Source: an uncultured Marvinbryantia sp. (lineage in GTDB: Bacteria > Bacillota > Clostridia > Lachnospirales > Lachnospiraceae). Taken from it: DNA of 17,521 nucleotides. Below, piece by piece: positions 5,822 through 14,752 of the stretch. The stretch covers positions 1-17,521 of the forward strand of contig CAKRON010000056.1 in assembly GCA_934373455.1 (NCBI GenBank). Direction: 5' to 3'. How positions within the stretch are numbered: the stretch's first letter is position 1; every line of letters begins with the position of its first letter. A model generated the notes under the pieces. It saw only the letters and a list, made by a program, of their open reading frames with translations, was not told where the DNA came from and did not search any database. The position numbers and the translations under genes are program-made.

Positions 5822-8800
5822 TCAGGAAACTTTTTCACTGATTCTTCCAATTCCGTCAATCAACTCCCTGGTCAATTCCAGCACATCTTTGTTGTCTTTC
5901 GCAGACTTTCTCGGTTTGGTATACAGGAAATATGGATTAACATCTATCACAAATTTCAATTTTCCCTGATACTTTTGCACCATCTCTTCAATCTTCTTTG
6001 GATCTGCCTGAGTCTTTTCATACATAACCAGTTTGATAAAATCACCTTTCTGCGCCACTTCCGTAATAAAGGCACGATGAGCTTCCGCCTTCAGCTGCGC
6101 AATCGCCAGAAGATTCTGTACTGCCTTTGGCAGTTCTCCGAAACGATCTAGCAGTTCTTCCAGCATATCATCGTACTCGTCCTGATTTTCTATCATAGCA
6201 ATACGTTTATAGATATCCAGTTTCTGGTATTCATTTTTTATATACTTATCCGGAATATAGGCATCAATATCCAGATCCATCACGGTATCATATTTTTCCT
6301 GTATCTTCTGTTCGCCTTTCAGTTCTCTGACAGATTCATTAAGCATCTTACAGTAAAGATCATATCCTACCGCCTCCATATGTCCATGCTGGGCTTCTCC
6401 CAGGAGATTACCGGCGCCACGAATCTCAAGGTCACGCATGGCGATCTTAAATCCACTTCCAAGTTCGGTAAATTCTCGAATCGCAGAAAGCCGCTTCTCT
6501 GCAACTTCTTTTAACATCTTATTTCGTTTGTACATCAAAAATGCATAAGCTGTACGATTCGAACGGCCTACACGCCCACGCAGCTGATAAAGCTGCGACA
6601 GTCCCATAGTATCTGCATCATGGATTATCATCGTATTGACATTCGAGATATCCAGTCCTGTTTCGATAATCGTGGTTGACACCAGCACATCAATGTCCCC
6701 GTTGATAAAATCATACATGATACGTTCCAGTTCTCGTTCTTTCATCTGACCGTGAGCAAAAGCCACATTCGCTTCTGGAACCAGTTTGGCAATGGTATTA
6801 CTCATCTCCACAATGGTATTGACTCGATTATACACATAATACACCTGACCGCCCCGGTTCAGTTCCCGGCTGATCGCTTCCCGGATCATCTCTTCATTAT
6901 ATTCCATCACATAAGTCTGAATCTCCTGTCGTTCATTCGGTGCTTCTTCCAGCACACTCATATCTCTGATACCAATCAGACTCATATGCAGGGTACGTGG
7001 AATCGGTGTAGCCGTTAAAGTCAGCACATCTATATTATTCTTCAGCTGCTTGATCTTTTCTTTATGTGTCACGCCAAAACGCTGTTCTTCATCTACAATC
7101 AGCAGTCCCAAGTCTTTAAATTCCACATCTTTTGATAACACCCGATGGGTTCCGATCAAAATATCCACAGCACCTTTTTTCAAATCTGTTATTGTTTTTT
7201 TCTGCTCTGCCGGTGTACGGAAACGACAAAGAAGATCCACCCTTACCGGAAAATCTTTCATTCGCTGTACAAAGGTATTGTAATGCTGCTGCGCCAGAAT
7301 CGTAGTCGGCACAAGATAAACCACCTGCTTATCCTCCTGTACTGCCTTAAATGCTGCCCGAATTGCCACTTCCGTCTTTCCAAATCCTACATCACCGCAA
7401 ATCAGACGATCCATAATCTTCGTACTTTCCATATCTTTTTTGGTATCTGCAATCGCCTGAAGCTGGTCATCTGTTTCCTCAAATCGAAACATTTCTTCAA
7501 ATTCTCTTTGCCACACCGTATCTGGTCCATACACAAACCCCTGTTTTTCCTGCCTTGCTGCATAAAGTTTTACCAAATCCTGCGCTACAATCTGTACTGC
7601 CTTATACACTTTGGTCTTCGTTTTATGCCATTCCTGTCCACCCAGCTTATTCAGCTTTGGAGGCTTTGCATCTGCTCCCGCATACTTCTGAATCACATCC
7701 GACTGTGTTGCCAGTACGTACAGATTACTGCCGCCACTGTATTCAATTTTCATATAATCTTTAATGACTTTATCCACTTCAATTTTTTCAATTCCTCGGT
7801 AAATGCCAAGTCCGTGGCTTTCGTGTACTACAAAATCTCCTACATTCAGATCCGTAAAGCTCTGTATCTTTGTACCTTCGTAAGTATGATGCTTCTTCCG
7901 TTTCTTTTTTTCACGGCCAAACATGTCACTTTCCGTCAATACCGCAAAACGAATCAACGGATATTCATATCCATGATGTAGATTTCCTTCTGTTACCAGA
8001 ATCTCACCCGGCTGAATCTCCCGGTCTCTGTCCCCGCTATAAAAGCTGTTCACTTCAAATTCCTGCAGATCCTGCGCCAGACGCATCGCTCTGGTCTTTG
8101 ACGGAGACAGTAATACCACACGGTATCCCTCTTTTTTCCACTTCTGCAGATCCTTCACCAGCTGTTCAAAACTGTTATGATACGAATTCACAGACCGCAC
8201 TGTCATACTGTATGTCCCTGAGATATTCCATTCATCCCTCGGCACATCCATAATACAAAGTCCAAGACAGTTGTGACGATTGATTCTTCCGATAATTTCC
8301 ACAGTGCTATATAAAAGTCCTGTCTGTGAAGGCAGTGCATAGCCCTTATCCAGTCTGCTTTCCATACTCTGGGCAAATTCCTGTTCCACAGCTGCACCTT
8401 CCTGACTGATCCGATTTGGTTCATCCAGGCACAACAACGCATCCTCATCCAGGTAATCAATAAATGACACCAGCTTTTTATAAAAATACGGTACCAGATT
8501 ATCTAGCCCTGATCTTTCTTTCAGATCTATCAATTTTTCCCGTATTTCACCAGTCAGCGTTTTCACATGAAATGCTTCTTCTGTATGCATCGTTGTGCGA
8601 AAATACTCTTCCTGCTTCTGTCCTTCTTTTTCGATTTTCTTCATGGCAGCTTCAGCCTGTGCCTCACTTACCAATACTTCATTGGCCGGATAGATACGAA
8701 CAGCATTCAGATTTTCAATAGAACGCTGGCTTAAGATATCAAAACTTCGTATGGAATCTATCTCATCGCCCCACAATTCCATACGAACCGGATTTTCTTC

Positions 8801-9352
8801 TGTCAAAGGAAACAAATCTACAATCCCTCCGCGGATCGCAAATTGTCCGACAGATTCCACCTGCGCCACCTTTTCATACCCCATCTCTGTCAGGCTGACG
8901 GATAGTTTCTGAAGGTCCACCGTACTGTCACTGCCAAACTCCAGCACATGCTCCCGGATATACTCCAGTGGGAGAATTTTCTCCATACAGGCCGGAAGTG
9001 TGGCAATGATTGTCACATCTTCCTGTTCCATCAAAGCTTTGAGCACCATCATTCTCTGCATTCCGATCTGATGACTCTGAATATCCGCACTGTAAAACAT
9101 CAAATCCCTGGCAGGATAAATCAAGACGTTCCGATCAAAAAAACGATAATTCTCATAAATTTCTCTGGCTCTGAGATCACTGTAGGTGAGAATCAGTTTC
9201 TGATGATATTCTTCTCCAAGACAATACATAAAATGAGACTTCTGAGACTCTATACATCCAGAAACCTGCAGTATACCCTGATTCTTTTTTAACCGTTCCC
9301 GTATCTGACTATATTCTTCCAGATTCTCAAGAGGGGCTGTGAAAGCTCTCAT
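5822..9352 (-). CDS. mfd: Transcription-repair coupling factor Mfd
   Basis: Mfd is a DNA translocase that removes RNA polymerase stalled at lesions and recruits UvrA for nucleotide excision repair. The product of 1176 residues has the full family length. Residues 1-330 are the UvrB-like module (RGGIVDLFP at 174-182) with no usable Walker A, as expected. Residues about 499-560 are the CarD-like RNA polymerase interaction domain ([20 protein letters not shown]). Residues 600-1000 are the RecG-like motor: Walker A GDVGFGKT (653-660), DEEQRFG (754-760), TATPIPRT (780-787) and the late QLRGRVGRS. The last 150 residues are the TRCF C-terminal domain. It lies 9 bases after pth, as in the conserved pth-mfd pair, with an AGGA site before the ATG. 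No break or missing motif is seen. Confidence 0.98.
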   Translation of the reverse strand: MRAFTAPLENLEEYSQIRERLKKNQGILQVSGCIESQKSHFMYCLGEEYHQKLILTYSDLRAREIYENYRFFDRNVLIYPARDLMFYSADIQSHQIGMQRMMVLKALMEQEDVTIIATLPACMEKILPLEYIREHVLEFGSDSTVDLQKLSVSLTEMGYEKVAQVESVGQFAIRGGIVDLFPLTEENPVRMELWGDEIDSIRSFDILSQRSIENLNAVRIYPANEVLVSEAQAEAAMKKIEKEGQKQEEYFRTTMHTEEAFHVKTLTGEIREKLIDLKERSGLDNLVPYFYKKLVSFIDYLDEDALLCLDEPNRISQEGAAVEQEFAQSMESRLDKGYALPSQTGLLYSTVEIIGRINRHNCLGLCIMDVPRDEWNISGTYSMTVRSVNSYHNSFEQLVKDLQKWKKEGYRVVLLSPSKTRAMRLAQDLQEFEVNSFYSGDRDREIQPGEILVTEGNLHHGYEYPLIRFAVLTESDMFGREKKKRKKHHTYEGTKIQSFTDLNVGDFVVHESHGLGIYRGIEKIEVDKVIKDYMKIEYSGGSNLYVLATQSDVIQKYAGADAKPPKLNKLGGQEWHKTKTKVYKAVQIVAQDLVKLYAARQEKQGFVYGPDTVWQREFEEMFRFEETDDQLQAIADTKKDMESTKIMDRLICGDVGFGKTEVAIRAAFKAVQEDKQVVYLVPTTILAQQHYNTFVQRMKDFPVRVDLLCRFRTPAEQKKTITDLKKGAVDILIGTHRVLSKDVEFKDLGLLIVDEEQRFGVTHKEKIKQLKNNIDVLTLTATPIPRTLHMSLIGIRDMSVLEEAPNERQEIQTYVMEYNEEMIREAISRELNRGGQVYYVYNRVNTIVEMSNTIAKLVPEANVAFAHGQMKERELERIMYDFINGDIDVLVSTTIIETGLDISNVNTMIIHDADTMGLSQLYQLRGRVGRSNRTAYAFLMYKRNKMLKEVAEKRLSAIREFTELGSGFKIAMRDLEIRGAGNLLGEAQHGHMEAVGYDLYCKMLNESVRELKGEQKIQEKYDTVMDLDIDAYIPDKYIKNEYQKLDIYKRIAMIENQDEYDDMLEELLDRFGELPKAVQNLLAIAQLKAEAHRAFITEVAQKGDFIKLVMYEKTQADPKKIEEMVQKYQGKLKFVIDVNPYFLYTKPRKSAKDNKDVLELTRELIDGIGRISEKVS

Positions 9353-9361
9353 ATCCTAATC

Positions 9362-9931
9362 CTATACCTTCCTGTTATATTCATTCATTGCCTTTTCTAC
9401 ATCACCGCTAACCATCATCGCAGCAGCTTCTGCTGCCCGCTTTTTCGAAGATTCCATTTCACTTTCTTCTTCTTTGGAAAAATGCCCCAGCACGTAATCT
9501 GCCAGATCGTATCCCTTTGGTTTTTCTCCTACACCTACCTTGATACGCAGAAATTCTGATCCGCCAAGATGCTGAATGATATTTTTTATACCATTATGCC
9601 CTCCTGCACTTCCCTTTAAACGTATGCGCAGCTGACCCGGATTCAGACTGATATCATCATAAATTACAATCAATTCACTTGTCTCATCTACTTTATAATA
9701 ATCCAGCACTTCTCTTACACTTTCACCACTTAAATTCATATATGTCTGAGGCTTCACCAAAATTACTTTCTGTCCTTCTATGATGCCTTTTCCAATCAAA
9801 GCTTTGTGTTTTTTTGTATCCACATCAATATGATACTTGTCTGCCAGTACATCTATGGTATCAAATCCTACATTGTGTCTCGTGTGAGCATATTCCCTTC
9901 CCGGATTTCCAAGTCCTACTATAATAAACAT
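9362..9931 (-). CDS. pth: Peptidyl-tRNA hydrolase
   Basis: Pth frees tRNA from peptidyl-tRNAs dropped by stalled ribosomes. I start it at 9931 (MFIIVGLGNPG) because GAGG lies 9 bases upstream. An ATG five codons earlier (9946) overlaps this ribosome site. The product is 189 residues, a normal length. Catalytic residues of the Escherichia coli enzyme are all matched: Asn9 (GLGNPG), His19 (TRHNVGF), Asn66 (YMNLSG), Asp92 (YDDISL) and Asn113 (GGHNGIKN). It forms an operon with mfd downstream. A terminator separates it from spoVG upstream, so it probably has its own promoter in the short gap, though I see no convincing one. Confidence 0.97.
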   Translation of the reverse strand: MFIIVGLGNPGREYAHTRHNVGFDTIDVLADKYHIDVDTKKHKALIGKGIIEGQKVILVKPQTYMNLSGESVREVLDYYKVDETSELIVIYDDISLNPGQLRIRLKGSAGGHNGIKNIIQHLGGSEFLRIKVGVGEKPKGYDLADYVLGHFSKEEESEMESSKKRAAEAAAMMVSGDVEKAMNEYNRKV

Positions 9932-9987
9932 CTGTATTTTCCTCATTTCTATTTTCGCTAACGCCCATTATAACACAACTTATAATA

Positions 9988-10025
9988 AAAAAGAATCCCG
10001 CCACTTTCATGACGAAATTCTTTTT
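9988..10025 (-). terminator. Rho-independent terminator after spoVG
   Basis: On the minus strand AAAAAGAAT (10025-10017) pairs with ATTCTTTTT (9996-9988). The stem extends inward through CGTCA/TGGCG with one G-U pair. Six T follow. It lies 8 bases past the spoVG stop and ends the glgC-glgD-spoVG unit. Confidence 0.85.
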
Positions 10026-10032
10026 GTTTTCT

Positions 10033-10302
10033 TTATTCTGCTGTTTCCTCAGCAGCCTCTTCATACTTTTTCAGAATTATTTGCTGAATTTTCTCTCTTG
10101 TTGTGGAGTTAATCGGATGTGCAATATCTTTATATTCTCCATCTGATGCCTTTCTGCTTGGCATAGCAATAAATAATCCTTTTTCTCCTTCGATGACTTT
10201 GATATCATGTACTACAAATTCATCATCTATAGTAATAGATACCACCGCTTTCATTTTCCCTTCCTTTGTTACTTTCCGCACTCTAACATCTGTGATAATC
10301 AT
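10033..10302 (-). CDS. spoVG: SpoVG, septation/RNA-binding regulator
   Basis: SpoVG is a small nucleic-acid-binding regulator, first known from Bacillus sporulation and septation and later shown to bind DNA and RNA in several bacteria. The 89-residue product begins with [11 protein letters not shown], and the conserved core [20 protein letters not shown] is present. The [14 protein letters not shown] block near residues 59-72 is highly conserved in the family. The C-terminus is a short acidic tail. GAGGG precedes the ATG. It follows glgD by 44 bases, so it may be co-transcribed with the glycogen genes. In Bacillus the neighbour is the nucleotidyltransferase gene glmU, a different member of the sugar-nucleotide transferase fold. 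A terminator follows directly. Confidence 0.97.
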   Translation of the reverse strand: MIITDVRVRKVTKEGKMKAVVSITIDDEFVVHDIKVIEGEKGLFIAMPSRKASDGEYKDIAHPINSTTREKIQQIILKKYEEAAEETAE

Positions 10303-10346
10303 AAATTTTCCCTCTCATTTTTTTGCTTTTGTATGAAAACACGAAA

Positions 10347-11465
10347 TTACATTACGTATCTTTCGTTCTTTTCAACCACAATTCGAATCTTCTCTTTTTC
10401 AATAAAAGAAGAATTTGTCTGTATTGTTCCTCTGCTCTCCACAATACAGTTTTCCATATGTGTATGGTCTCCGATATACACATCATTTAGAATAATGCAA
10501 TTCTTGATGGTACAGTCATTTCCCACATACACTTTCTTAAATAATACACTGTTCTCCACAACACCATTGATAATGCAGCCAGATGATACCAGGCTGTTTC
10601 GAACTTCTGCACCAGGATTGTATTTTGCCGGAGGAAGATCTTCAATCCTGGAATATATATCTGGATGCTGTCGGAAAAAGTAATCTCTGACATCTGGCTT
10701 CAGGAAATCCATATTGGTCTGATAATAGGCCTCTACTGTGGATATATTTCGCCAGTAATTTTCCATTCGGTATCCGTACATTCGCTTAATCGTCCGATAT
10801 TTTATCAATATATTCTTAACAAAATCAAATTGATTCTGCTGCTGTGCTTTTTCTACCAGCTCAATCAGAAGTCTCCTGCGGATCACGTAAATTCCAGTTG
10901 AGACCATATCTCCCTGTGCACTCTGTGGTTTTTCTTCAAAATCCAGAATCTTTCCATCCTGATTCATCCTTACCACACCGAATCTGCCGATATCATCGCC
11001 TTGTGGAAGCTGACTACAGACAACGGTAATATCTGCTTTTTTCTCAATATGATATTCCAGTACCCGGTTATAATCCATCTTATAAACTGCGTCACCAGAT
11101 GCGATAACCACATACGGCTCATGACATCTCTTGAGAAATTCCACATTTTGTGCTATGGCATCTGCAGTTCCGCGATACCAGGAACTGTTTTCCATGGTAA
11201 TTGTCGGTGTAAATACAAACAATCCACCCTGCTTACGTCCAAAATTCCACCATTTGGAGGAACTGAGATGTTCATTTAAAGATCGTGAGTTATACTGCGT
11301 CAGTACCGCTACTTTCTGTACACCGGAATTTGTCATATTGCTTAATGCAAAGTCGATGCTCCGGTAGCTTCCTGCCACAGGCATTGCCGCAATTGCTCTT
11401 TTATAAGACAGCTCATGCATCCTCTCATTGTTTCCGCCGGCTAATATAATTCCAACTGCCCTCAT
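10347..11465 (-). CDS. glgD: Glucose-1-phosphate adenylyltransferase subunit GlgD
   Basis: The partner or regulatory subunit of Firmicutes ADP-glucose pyrophosphorylase, which makes ADP-glucose for glycogen. The 372-residue product has a nucleotidyltransferase domain ([15 protein letters not shown] near residues 10-24, [27 protein letters not shown]) and a C-terminal left-handed beta-helix ([17 protein letters not shown], then [18 protein letters not shown]). The AKPA lysine that GlgC keeps is replaced here: AIAA, with Ile25 at the lysine position. This fits a subunit of low or no catalysis that raises GlgC activity, as reported for Firmicutes heterotetramers. The start overlaps the glgC stop by four bases, so the two subunits are translationally coupled. 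Confidence 0.95.
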   Translation of the reverse strand: MRAVGIILAGGNNERMHELSYKRAIAAMPVAGSYRSIDFALSNMTNSGVQKVAVLTQYNSRSLNEHLSSSKWWNFGRKQGGLFVFTPTITMENSSWYRGTADAIAQNVEFLKRCHEPYVVIASGDAVYKMDYNRVLEYHIEKKADITVVCSQLPQGDDIGRFGVVRMNQDGKILDFEEKPQSAQGDMVSTGIYVIRRRLLIELVEKAQQQNQFDFVKNILIKYRTIKRMYGYRMENYWRNISTVEAYYQTNMDFLKPDVRDYFFRQHPDIYSRIEDLPPAKYNPGAEVRNSLVSSGCIINGVVENSVLFKKVYVGNDCTIKNCIILNDVYIGDHTHMENCIVESRGTIQTNSSFIEKEKIRIVVEKNERYVM

Positions 11466-12736
11466 GCCTCGTCACCATCCTTTATAATTGATTCGCCGCT
11501 CTCTAATATGCCTTCAGGATAATCCGCAGCTTCCGTTCTTCCACTGATTGCCGTATTCTTTCCAATCTTTACACCGGCCGGTATCGTACTTTCTTCTCCG
11601 ATTGTCACCAGACCTCCGGTATACACTTCCGGCTTGTAGCGATTTTCTTTTTCTTCGCCCAGACCCAGAACTGCTCCATCTCCGATCTGACAGTTTTCTG
11701 CAATAATGGCCTTGTCAATTACCGTGTTTTCTCCAATCACAGTACCTTTCATGATAATCGAATCTTTTACCACTGCACCTTTTTTTATCGTGACACCTGC
11801 ACCTATGATGGAGTTCTCCACATGACCACAAATTTCTGTTCCATCTCCAATGATGCAGCGAACAATTTCCGCATTCTCAGAAATATATTGTGGAGGGATA
11901 ATATCTCCACTTGTATAGATCTTCCAAAACTCTTCATATAAATTAAATTCCGGAATGATATCAATCAGTTCCATATTGGCTTCCCAATAAGAACTTAATG
12001 TTCCCACATCTTTCCAGTAACCGTTGTATTCATAAGCCACCATCTTCTCACCACGTTCCTTGCAGTAAGGAATGATATGCTTGCCAAAATCGCAGCCCGG
12101 TACATCTTTGTTAGCGAGTAATGCCTCTTTTAATACACTCCATGTAAATATGTAGATTCCCATAGATGCCAGATTACTCTTTGGTTCCTCTGGTTTCTCC
12201 TGGAACTCTGTAATGCGGCTTGTCTCATCTGTTACCACTACTCCAAAACGGCTTGCCTCTTCCCAAGGCACCGGCATAACTGCAAGACTGACTGACGCCT
12301 GACTCGCCTTATGAAAATCCAACATGACTTCATAATCCATTTTATAAATATGATCACCGCCAAGTATCAGCACATATTCCGGATGAAACATCTCTATATA
12401 ATTGAGATTCTGATAAATAGCATTCGCTGTTCCGGTATACCATTCTGTATCTTCTGGTTTCTCATATGGCGGCAGAATACTTACTCCTCCCACATTACGA
12501 TCCAAATCCCATGGAATTCCAATTCCAATATGGGTATTCAGTACCAGTGGCTGATACTGTGTCAGTACTCCTACGGTATCTACTCCGGAATTAATACAGT
12601 TGCTTAATGGAAAATCAATAATGCGGTACTTTCCTCCAAACGCAACGGCCGGTTTTGCAACTTTTGATGTCAATACTCCAAGACGACTACCCTGTCCTCC
12701 GGCCAAAAGCATGGCAATCATTTCCTTCTTAATCAC
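11462..12736 (-). CDS. glgC: Glucose-1-phosphate adenylyltransferase GlgC (catalytic subunit)
   Basis: GlgC joins glucose-1-phosphate and ATP into ADP-glucose, the committed step of glycogen synthesis. I choose GTG at 12736, with AGAGGTG just upstream, giving 424 residues, the normal length. The in-frame ATG at 12808 lies upstream of the promoter -10 and would add unrelated residues. Seen motifs: GGQGSRLG (13-20) for ATP, AKPA (Lys28), [19 protein letters not shown] with Asp128, FQEKPEEP for the sugar phosphate, and a C-terminal beta-helix with isoleucine-rich hexad repeats ([20 protein letters not shown]). First gene of the glgC-glgD-spoVG unit, divergent from murC. Confidence 0.96.
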   Translation of the reverse strand: MIKKEMIAMLLAGGQGSRLGVLTSKVAKPAVAFGGKYRIIDFPLSNCINSGVDTVGVLTQYQPLVLNTHIGIGIPWDLDRNVGGVSILPPYEKPEDTEWYTGTANAIYQNLNYIEMFHPEYVLILGGDHIYKMDYEVMLDFHKASQASVSLAVMPVPWEEASRFGVVVTDETSRITEFQEKPEEPKSNLASMGIYIFTWSVLKEALLANKDVPGCDFGKHIIPYCKERGEKMVAYEYNGYWKDVGTLSSYWEANMELIDIIPEFNLYEEFWKIYTSGDIIPPQYISENAEIVRCIIGDGTEICGHVENSIIGAGVTIKKGAVVKDSIIMKGTVIGENTVIDKAIIAENCQIGDGAVLGLGEEKENRYKPEVYTGGLVTIGEESTIPAGVKIGKNTAISGRTEAADYPEGILESGESIIKDGDEA

Positions 12737-12793
12737 GTTATCACCTCTTGTTGTTAATTTACGCTGTCCCTCACTGGGATGATTTATAGCGTT

Positions 12794-12822
12794 ATTATAC
12801 CACAGCATTATTATTAAGTGAA
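12794..12822 (-). promoter_or_regulatory. Extended -10 sigma-A promoter of glgC
   Basis: On the minus strand, TTCACT (12817-12822) and TATAAT (12794-12799) are 17 bases apart, and TGG directly before the -10 gives an extended TGnTATAAT. The start of transcription would be near 12787, about 50 bases before the GTG. The leader can fold a weak hairpin (ACGCT/AGCGT with inner CCC/GGG). Confidence 0.7.
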
Positions 12823-12987
12823 CATTTTTTACAAAAAATCCTTTTATTTTTATGTTCAGCTGTATATTTATTCATACTATTTTCGCCATTTTTCCCTATA
12901 AAAACAGTTATTATCACATTTTTTGTACTATCGCACTAAAATAATTCTTGTTTTTTTGTTTATTTTACACTATTTCCAGGACTATAC

Positions 12988-13016
12988 TTTCTTTTTTCTA
13001 TATTTTGCGGTATGAT
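12988..13016 (+). promoter_or_regulatory. Possible murC promoter
   Basis: TATGAT at 13011-13016 is a fair -10. A T-rich but poor -35 (TTTCTT, 12988-12993) lies 17 bases upstream. The 243-base glgC-murC gap is strongly AT-rich and holds no open gene, so some murC promoter must lie here. Confidence 0.3.
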
Positions 13017-13052
13017 AATAAAAAAATCATTTACCTAAAAGGAGATTTTTCA

Positions 13053-14438
13053 ATGTATAAAATAGATTTTCAATCACCGGTCCATGTTCACTTTATCGGA
13101 ATCGGTGGTATCAGTATGAGTGGTCTTGCTGCCATCCTTCTGGATCGTGGTTTTTCTGTTTCCGGATCAGACCGCAGCGAATCGGAACTGACCAAATGGC
13201 TTTCTGATTCCGGTGCAAAAATGTTCTATGGACAGCGTGCTTCTAATATAGAAAGCGATGTTGACCTGGTAGTATATACTGCTGCCATTCATCCGGACAA
13301 TCCGGAATATGCTGAAGCCGTAAAAAGAGGCATTCCTATGCTGACCCGCGCCGAACTTCTCGGTCAGCTTATGACAAACTACCATCTGCCAATTGCAGTA
13401 TCCGGTACCCACGGAAAAACTACCACAACTTCTATGATTTCCCACATCCTTCTGGCTGCAGATACAGACCCTACCATTTCTGTCGGTGGCATTCTTCCTG
13501 CTATCCATGGAAATATCCGCGTAGGCTCCGATCGTATTTTTGTAACAGAAGCTTGTGAATATACCAACAGTTTCCTGGATTTCTTCCCAAAGATCAGTAT
13601 TATACTGAATATCGATGCCGATCATCTGGACTTTTTCAAGGATATCGACGACATTCGACATTCTTTCCGTCTTTTTGCAGAAAAACTGCCATCTGACGGC
13701 ACATTAATTATCAACAAAGCAATTCCAAATGTAGAAGCTATTACACAGGGACTGGAATGTCAAATTCTATATTACGATATAGACAATTCCTCTTCTGCAG
13801 ATTATTACGCTGACAATATCACGTTCGATGCTCTGGCATGTGGTTCCTTTGATCTGATACATAAGGGCGAATATATGGGGCATTTCACTCTCCATGTACC
13901 TGGAATGCACAATGTGGATAACGCCATTGCTTCTCTGGCTCTGGCTGATCTGCTCCACATCCCTGTCGCTGATATGCAAAAAGGTCTGGATCAGTTTGGC
14001 GGCACCGAACGCCGTTTCCAGCATAAAGGAGAAATCGGCGGTGTAACTATTGTCGATGACTATGCCCACCATCCGACCGAAATCCGCGCAACTCTTCAGG
14101 CCGCACAGAACTGCAGCCACAAGACATTATGGTGTGTATTCCAGCCACATACTTATACAAGAACAAAAGCATTAATGGATGACTTTGCTTCTGCACTTTC
14201 TCTTGCTGATAAAGTAGTACTTGCAGACATTTACGCGGCACGCGAAACAGATAATCTCGGTATCAGTTCACGTACTCTTCAGGAAAAACTGCTTGCACTT
14301 GGCTGCGATGCCTACTATTTCCCATCCTTCGATGAGATTGAAACATTTCTGTTAGAAAATTGTGTCAACGGTGATTTGTTGATAACTATGGGAGCCGGAG
14401 ACATTGTAAAAGTGGGCGAAAAGCTGTTAGGAAAATAA
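13053..14438 (+). CDS. murC: UDP-N-acetylmuramate-L-alanine ligase
   Basis: MurC adds L-alanine to UDP-N-acetylmuramic acid in peptidoglycan synthesis in the cytoplasm. The start at 13053 has AAAAGGAG 8 bases upstream and gives 461 residues, typical. An upstream in-frame ATG at 12948 would add 35 hydrophobic residues from AT-rich intergenic DNA. Motifs: HFIGIGGISMSGLA (13-26) for the UDP-sugar Rossmann domain, P-loop GTHGKTTTT (118-126), the central ligase domain with ACEYTNSFLDFFPKISIILN, NVDNAIASLALA, GGTERRFQHKGE, DDYAHHPTEI and the C-terminal ADNLGIS-like region (TDNLGISSRTL). It is the first plus-strand gene of the right arm. DnaA boxes begin at the base after its stop codon. Confidence 0.98.
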   Translation: MYKIDFQSPVHVHFIGIGGISMSGLAAILLDRGFSVSGSDRSESELTKWLSDSGAKMFYGQRASNIESDVDLVVYTAAIHPDNPEYAEAVKRGIPMLTRAELLGQLMTNYHLPIAVSGTHGKTTTTSMISHILLAADTDPTISVGGILPAIHGNIRVGSDRIFVTEACEYTNSFLDFFPKISIILNIDADHLDFFKDIDDIRHSFRLFAEKLPSDGTLIINKAIPNVEAITQGLECQILYYDIDNSSSADYYADNITFDALACGSFDLIHKGEYMGHFTLHVPGMHNVDNAIASLALADLLHIPVADMQKGLDQFGGTERRFQHKGEIGGVTIVDDYAHHPTEIRATLQAAQNCSHKTLWCVFQPHTYTRTKALMDDFASALSLADKVVLADIYAARETDNLGISSRTLQEKLLALGCDAYYFPSFDEIETFLLENCVNGDLLITMGAGDIVKVGEKLLGK

Positions 14439-14468
14439 TTATCCACATTATCCACACGTTTATACACA
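14439..14468 (+). promoter_or_regulatory. DnaA-box block A (left)
   Basis: Two perfect TTATCCACA boxes are directly abutted at 14439-14447 and 14448-14456, followed by TTATACACA (14460-14468), which fits TTATNCACA. All are on the plus strand. The block begins at the base after the murC stop and overlaps the murC terminator stem. The 9-mers are seen directly. Binding by DnaA is inferred from the consensus. Confidence 0.85.
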
Positions 14469-14498
14469 GTATTGTGTAAGAAAACGTGTGGATTCTTT
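14450..14498 (+). terminator. Rho-independent terminator of murC built on DnaA-box sequence
   Basis: Outer arms 14450-14461 (ATCCACACGTTT) and 14482-14493 (AAACGTGTGGAT) pair perfectly. Inner arms 14463-14468 (TACACA) and 14473-14478 (TGTGTA) pair around a GTAT loop. TCTTTTT follows. The left arm includes most of the second DnaA box and all of the TTATACACA box, so transcription end and DnaA binding share the same bases. Confidence 0.85.
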
Positions 14499-14513
14499 TT
14501 ACTCATCTGCCTT

Positions 14514-14570
14514 TTCGACATTCTTCGACACAACTCGAGTTTTTCCCTTAAATACACTGTTTTTTCGATT
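14514..14570. promoter_or_regulatory. Phased Spo0A boxes
   Basis: TTCGACA, the complement of the Spo0A box TGTCGAA, occurs at 14514-14520 and 14524-14530, exactly 10 bases apart. This is the spacing of the tandem boxes bound by a Spo0A dimer. Two more TCGA cores at 14535-14538 and 14565-14568 keep the 10-base phase with weaker flanks (4/7 and 5/7). They lie between the two DnaA-box blocks. Spo0A binding is inferred. Confidence 0.65.
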
Positions 14571-14603
14571 TTCAGAATTCTCTATACAATTTTATAATCT
14601 CGT

Positions 14604-14643
14604 ATATCCACATTATCCACATTATCCACACGGATTGTTCACA
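14604..14643 (+). promoter_or_regulatory. DnaA-box block B (right)
   Basis: Three contiguous 9-mers: ATATCCACA (14604-14612, one mismatch), TTATCCACA (14613-14621) and TTATCCACA (14622-14630), followed by TTGTTCACA (14635-14643, one mismatch to TTATNCACA). All are on the plus strand, the same orientation as block A. The block ends about 24 bases before the putative -35 region of the DnaD gene promoter. Confidence 0.85.
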
Positions 14644-14666
14644 ACTTGCCGGAGCAAAAGTCTATA

Positions 14667-14695
14667 TTTTCTTTTCAAATAAGCTGTGCTATACT
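14667..14695 (+). promoter_or_regulatory. Putative promoter of the DnaD-domain gene
   Basis: TATACT at 14690-14695 is preceded by TGC, giving an extended -10. The -35 region near 14667-14672 is poor (TTTTCT), as is common with extended -10 promoters or those needing an activator. DnaA block B lies immediately upstream. Confidence 0.5.
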
Positions 14696-14752
14696 AATTG
14701 AACCGGGAGTCCGGCATCTATTATTGATTATCTATTCTGGCAGGTGAAAGAC

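Noticed and set aside
7145..7981. Long plus-strand open frame opposite mfd
   Set aside because: It lies wholly antisense to a full-length mfd. Its translation is rich in Cys, His and Phe with no family signature, and no ribosome site was seen.
12737..12808. Longer glgC start at ATG 12808
   Set aside because: This ATG lies upstream of the extended -10 at 12794-12799, so it would not be in the mRNA. GTG 12736 has a good ribosome site and gives the family length.
12948..13052. Longer murC start at 12948
   Set aside because: The extra 35 residues come from AT-rich DNA and are hydrophobic. The ATG at 13053 has a strong ribosome site and matches the family N-terminus.
14604..14630. The joined 9-base repeats as a CRISPR or simple tandem repeat
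   Set aside because: There are no spacers, the unit is nine bases, and it matches the DnaA box exactly.
14439..14643. Calling the DnaA-box region the chromosomal origin
   Set aside because: dnaA and dnaN are not in the window, no clear AT-rich unwinding element with DnaA-trio repeats was found, and by-eye base counts gave no clear skew change. Only DnaA binding is a fair claim.
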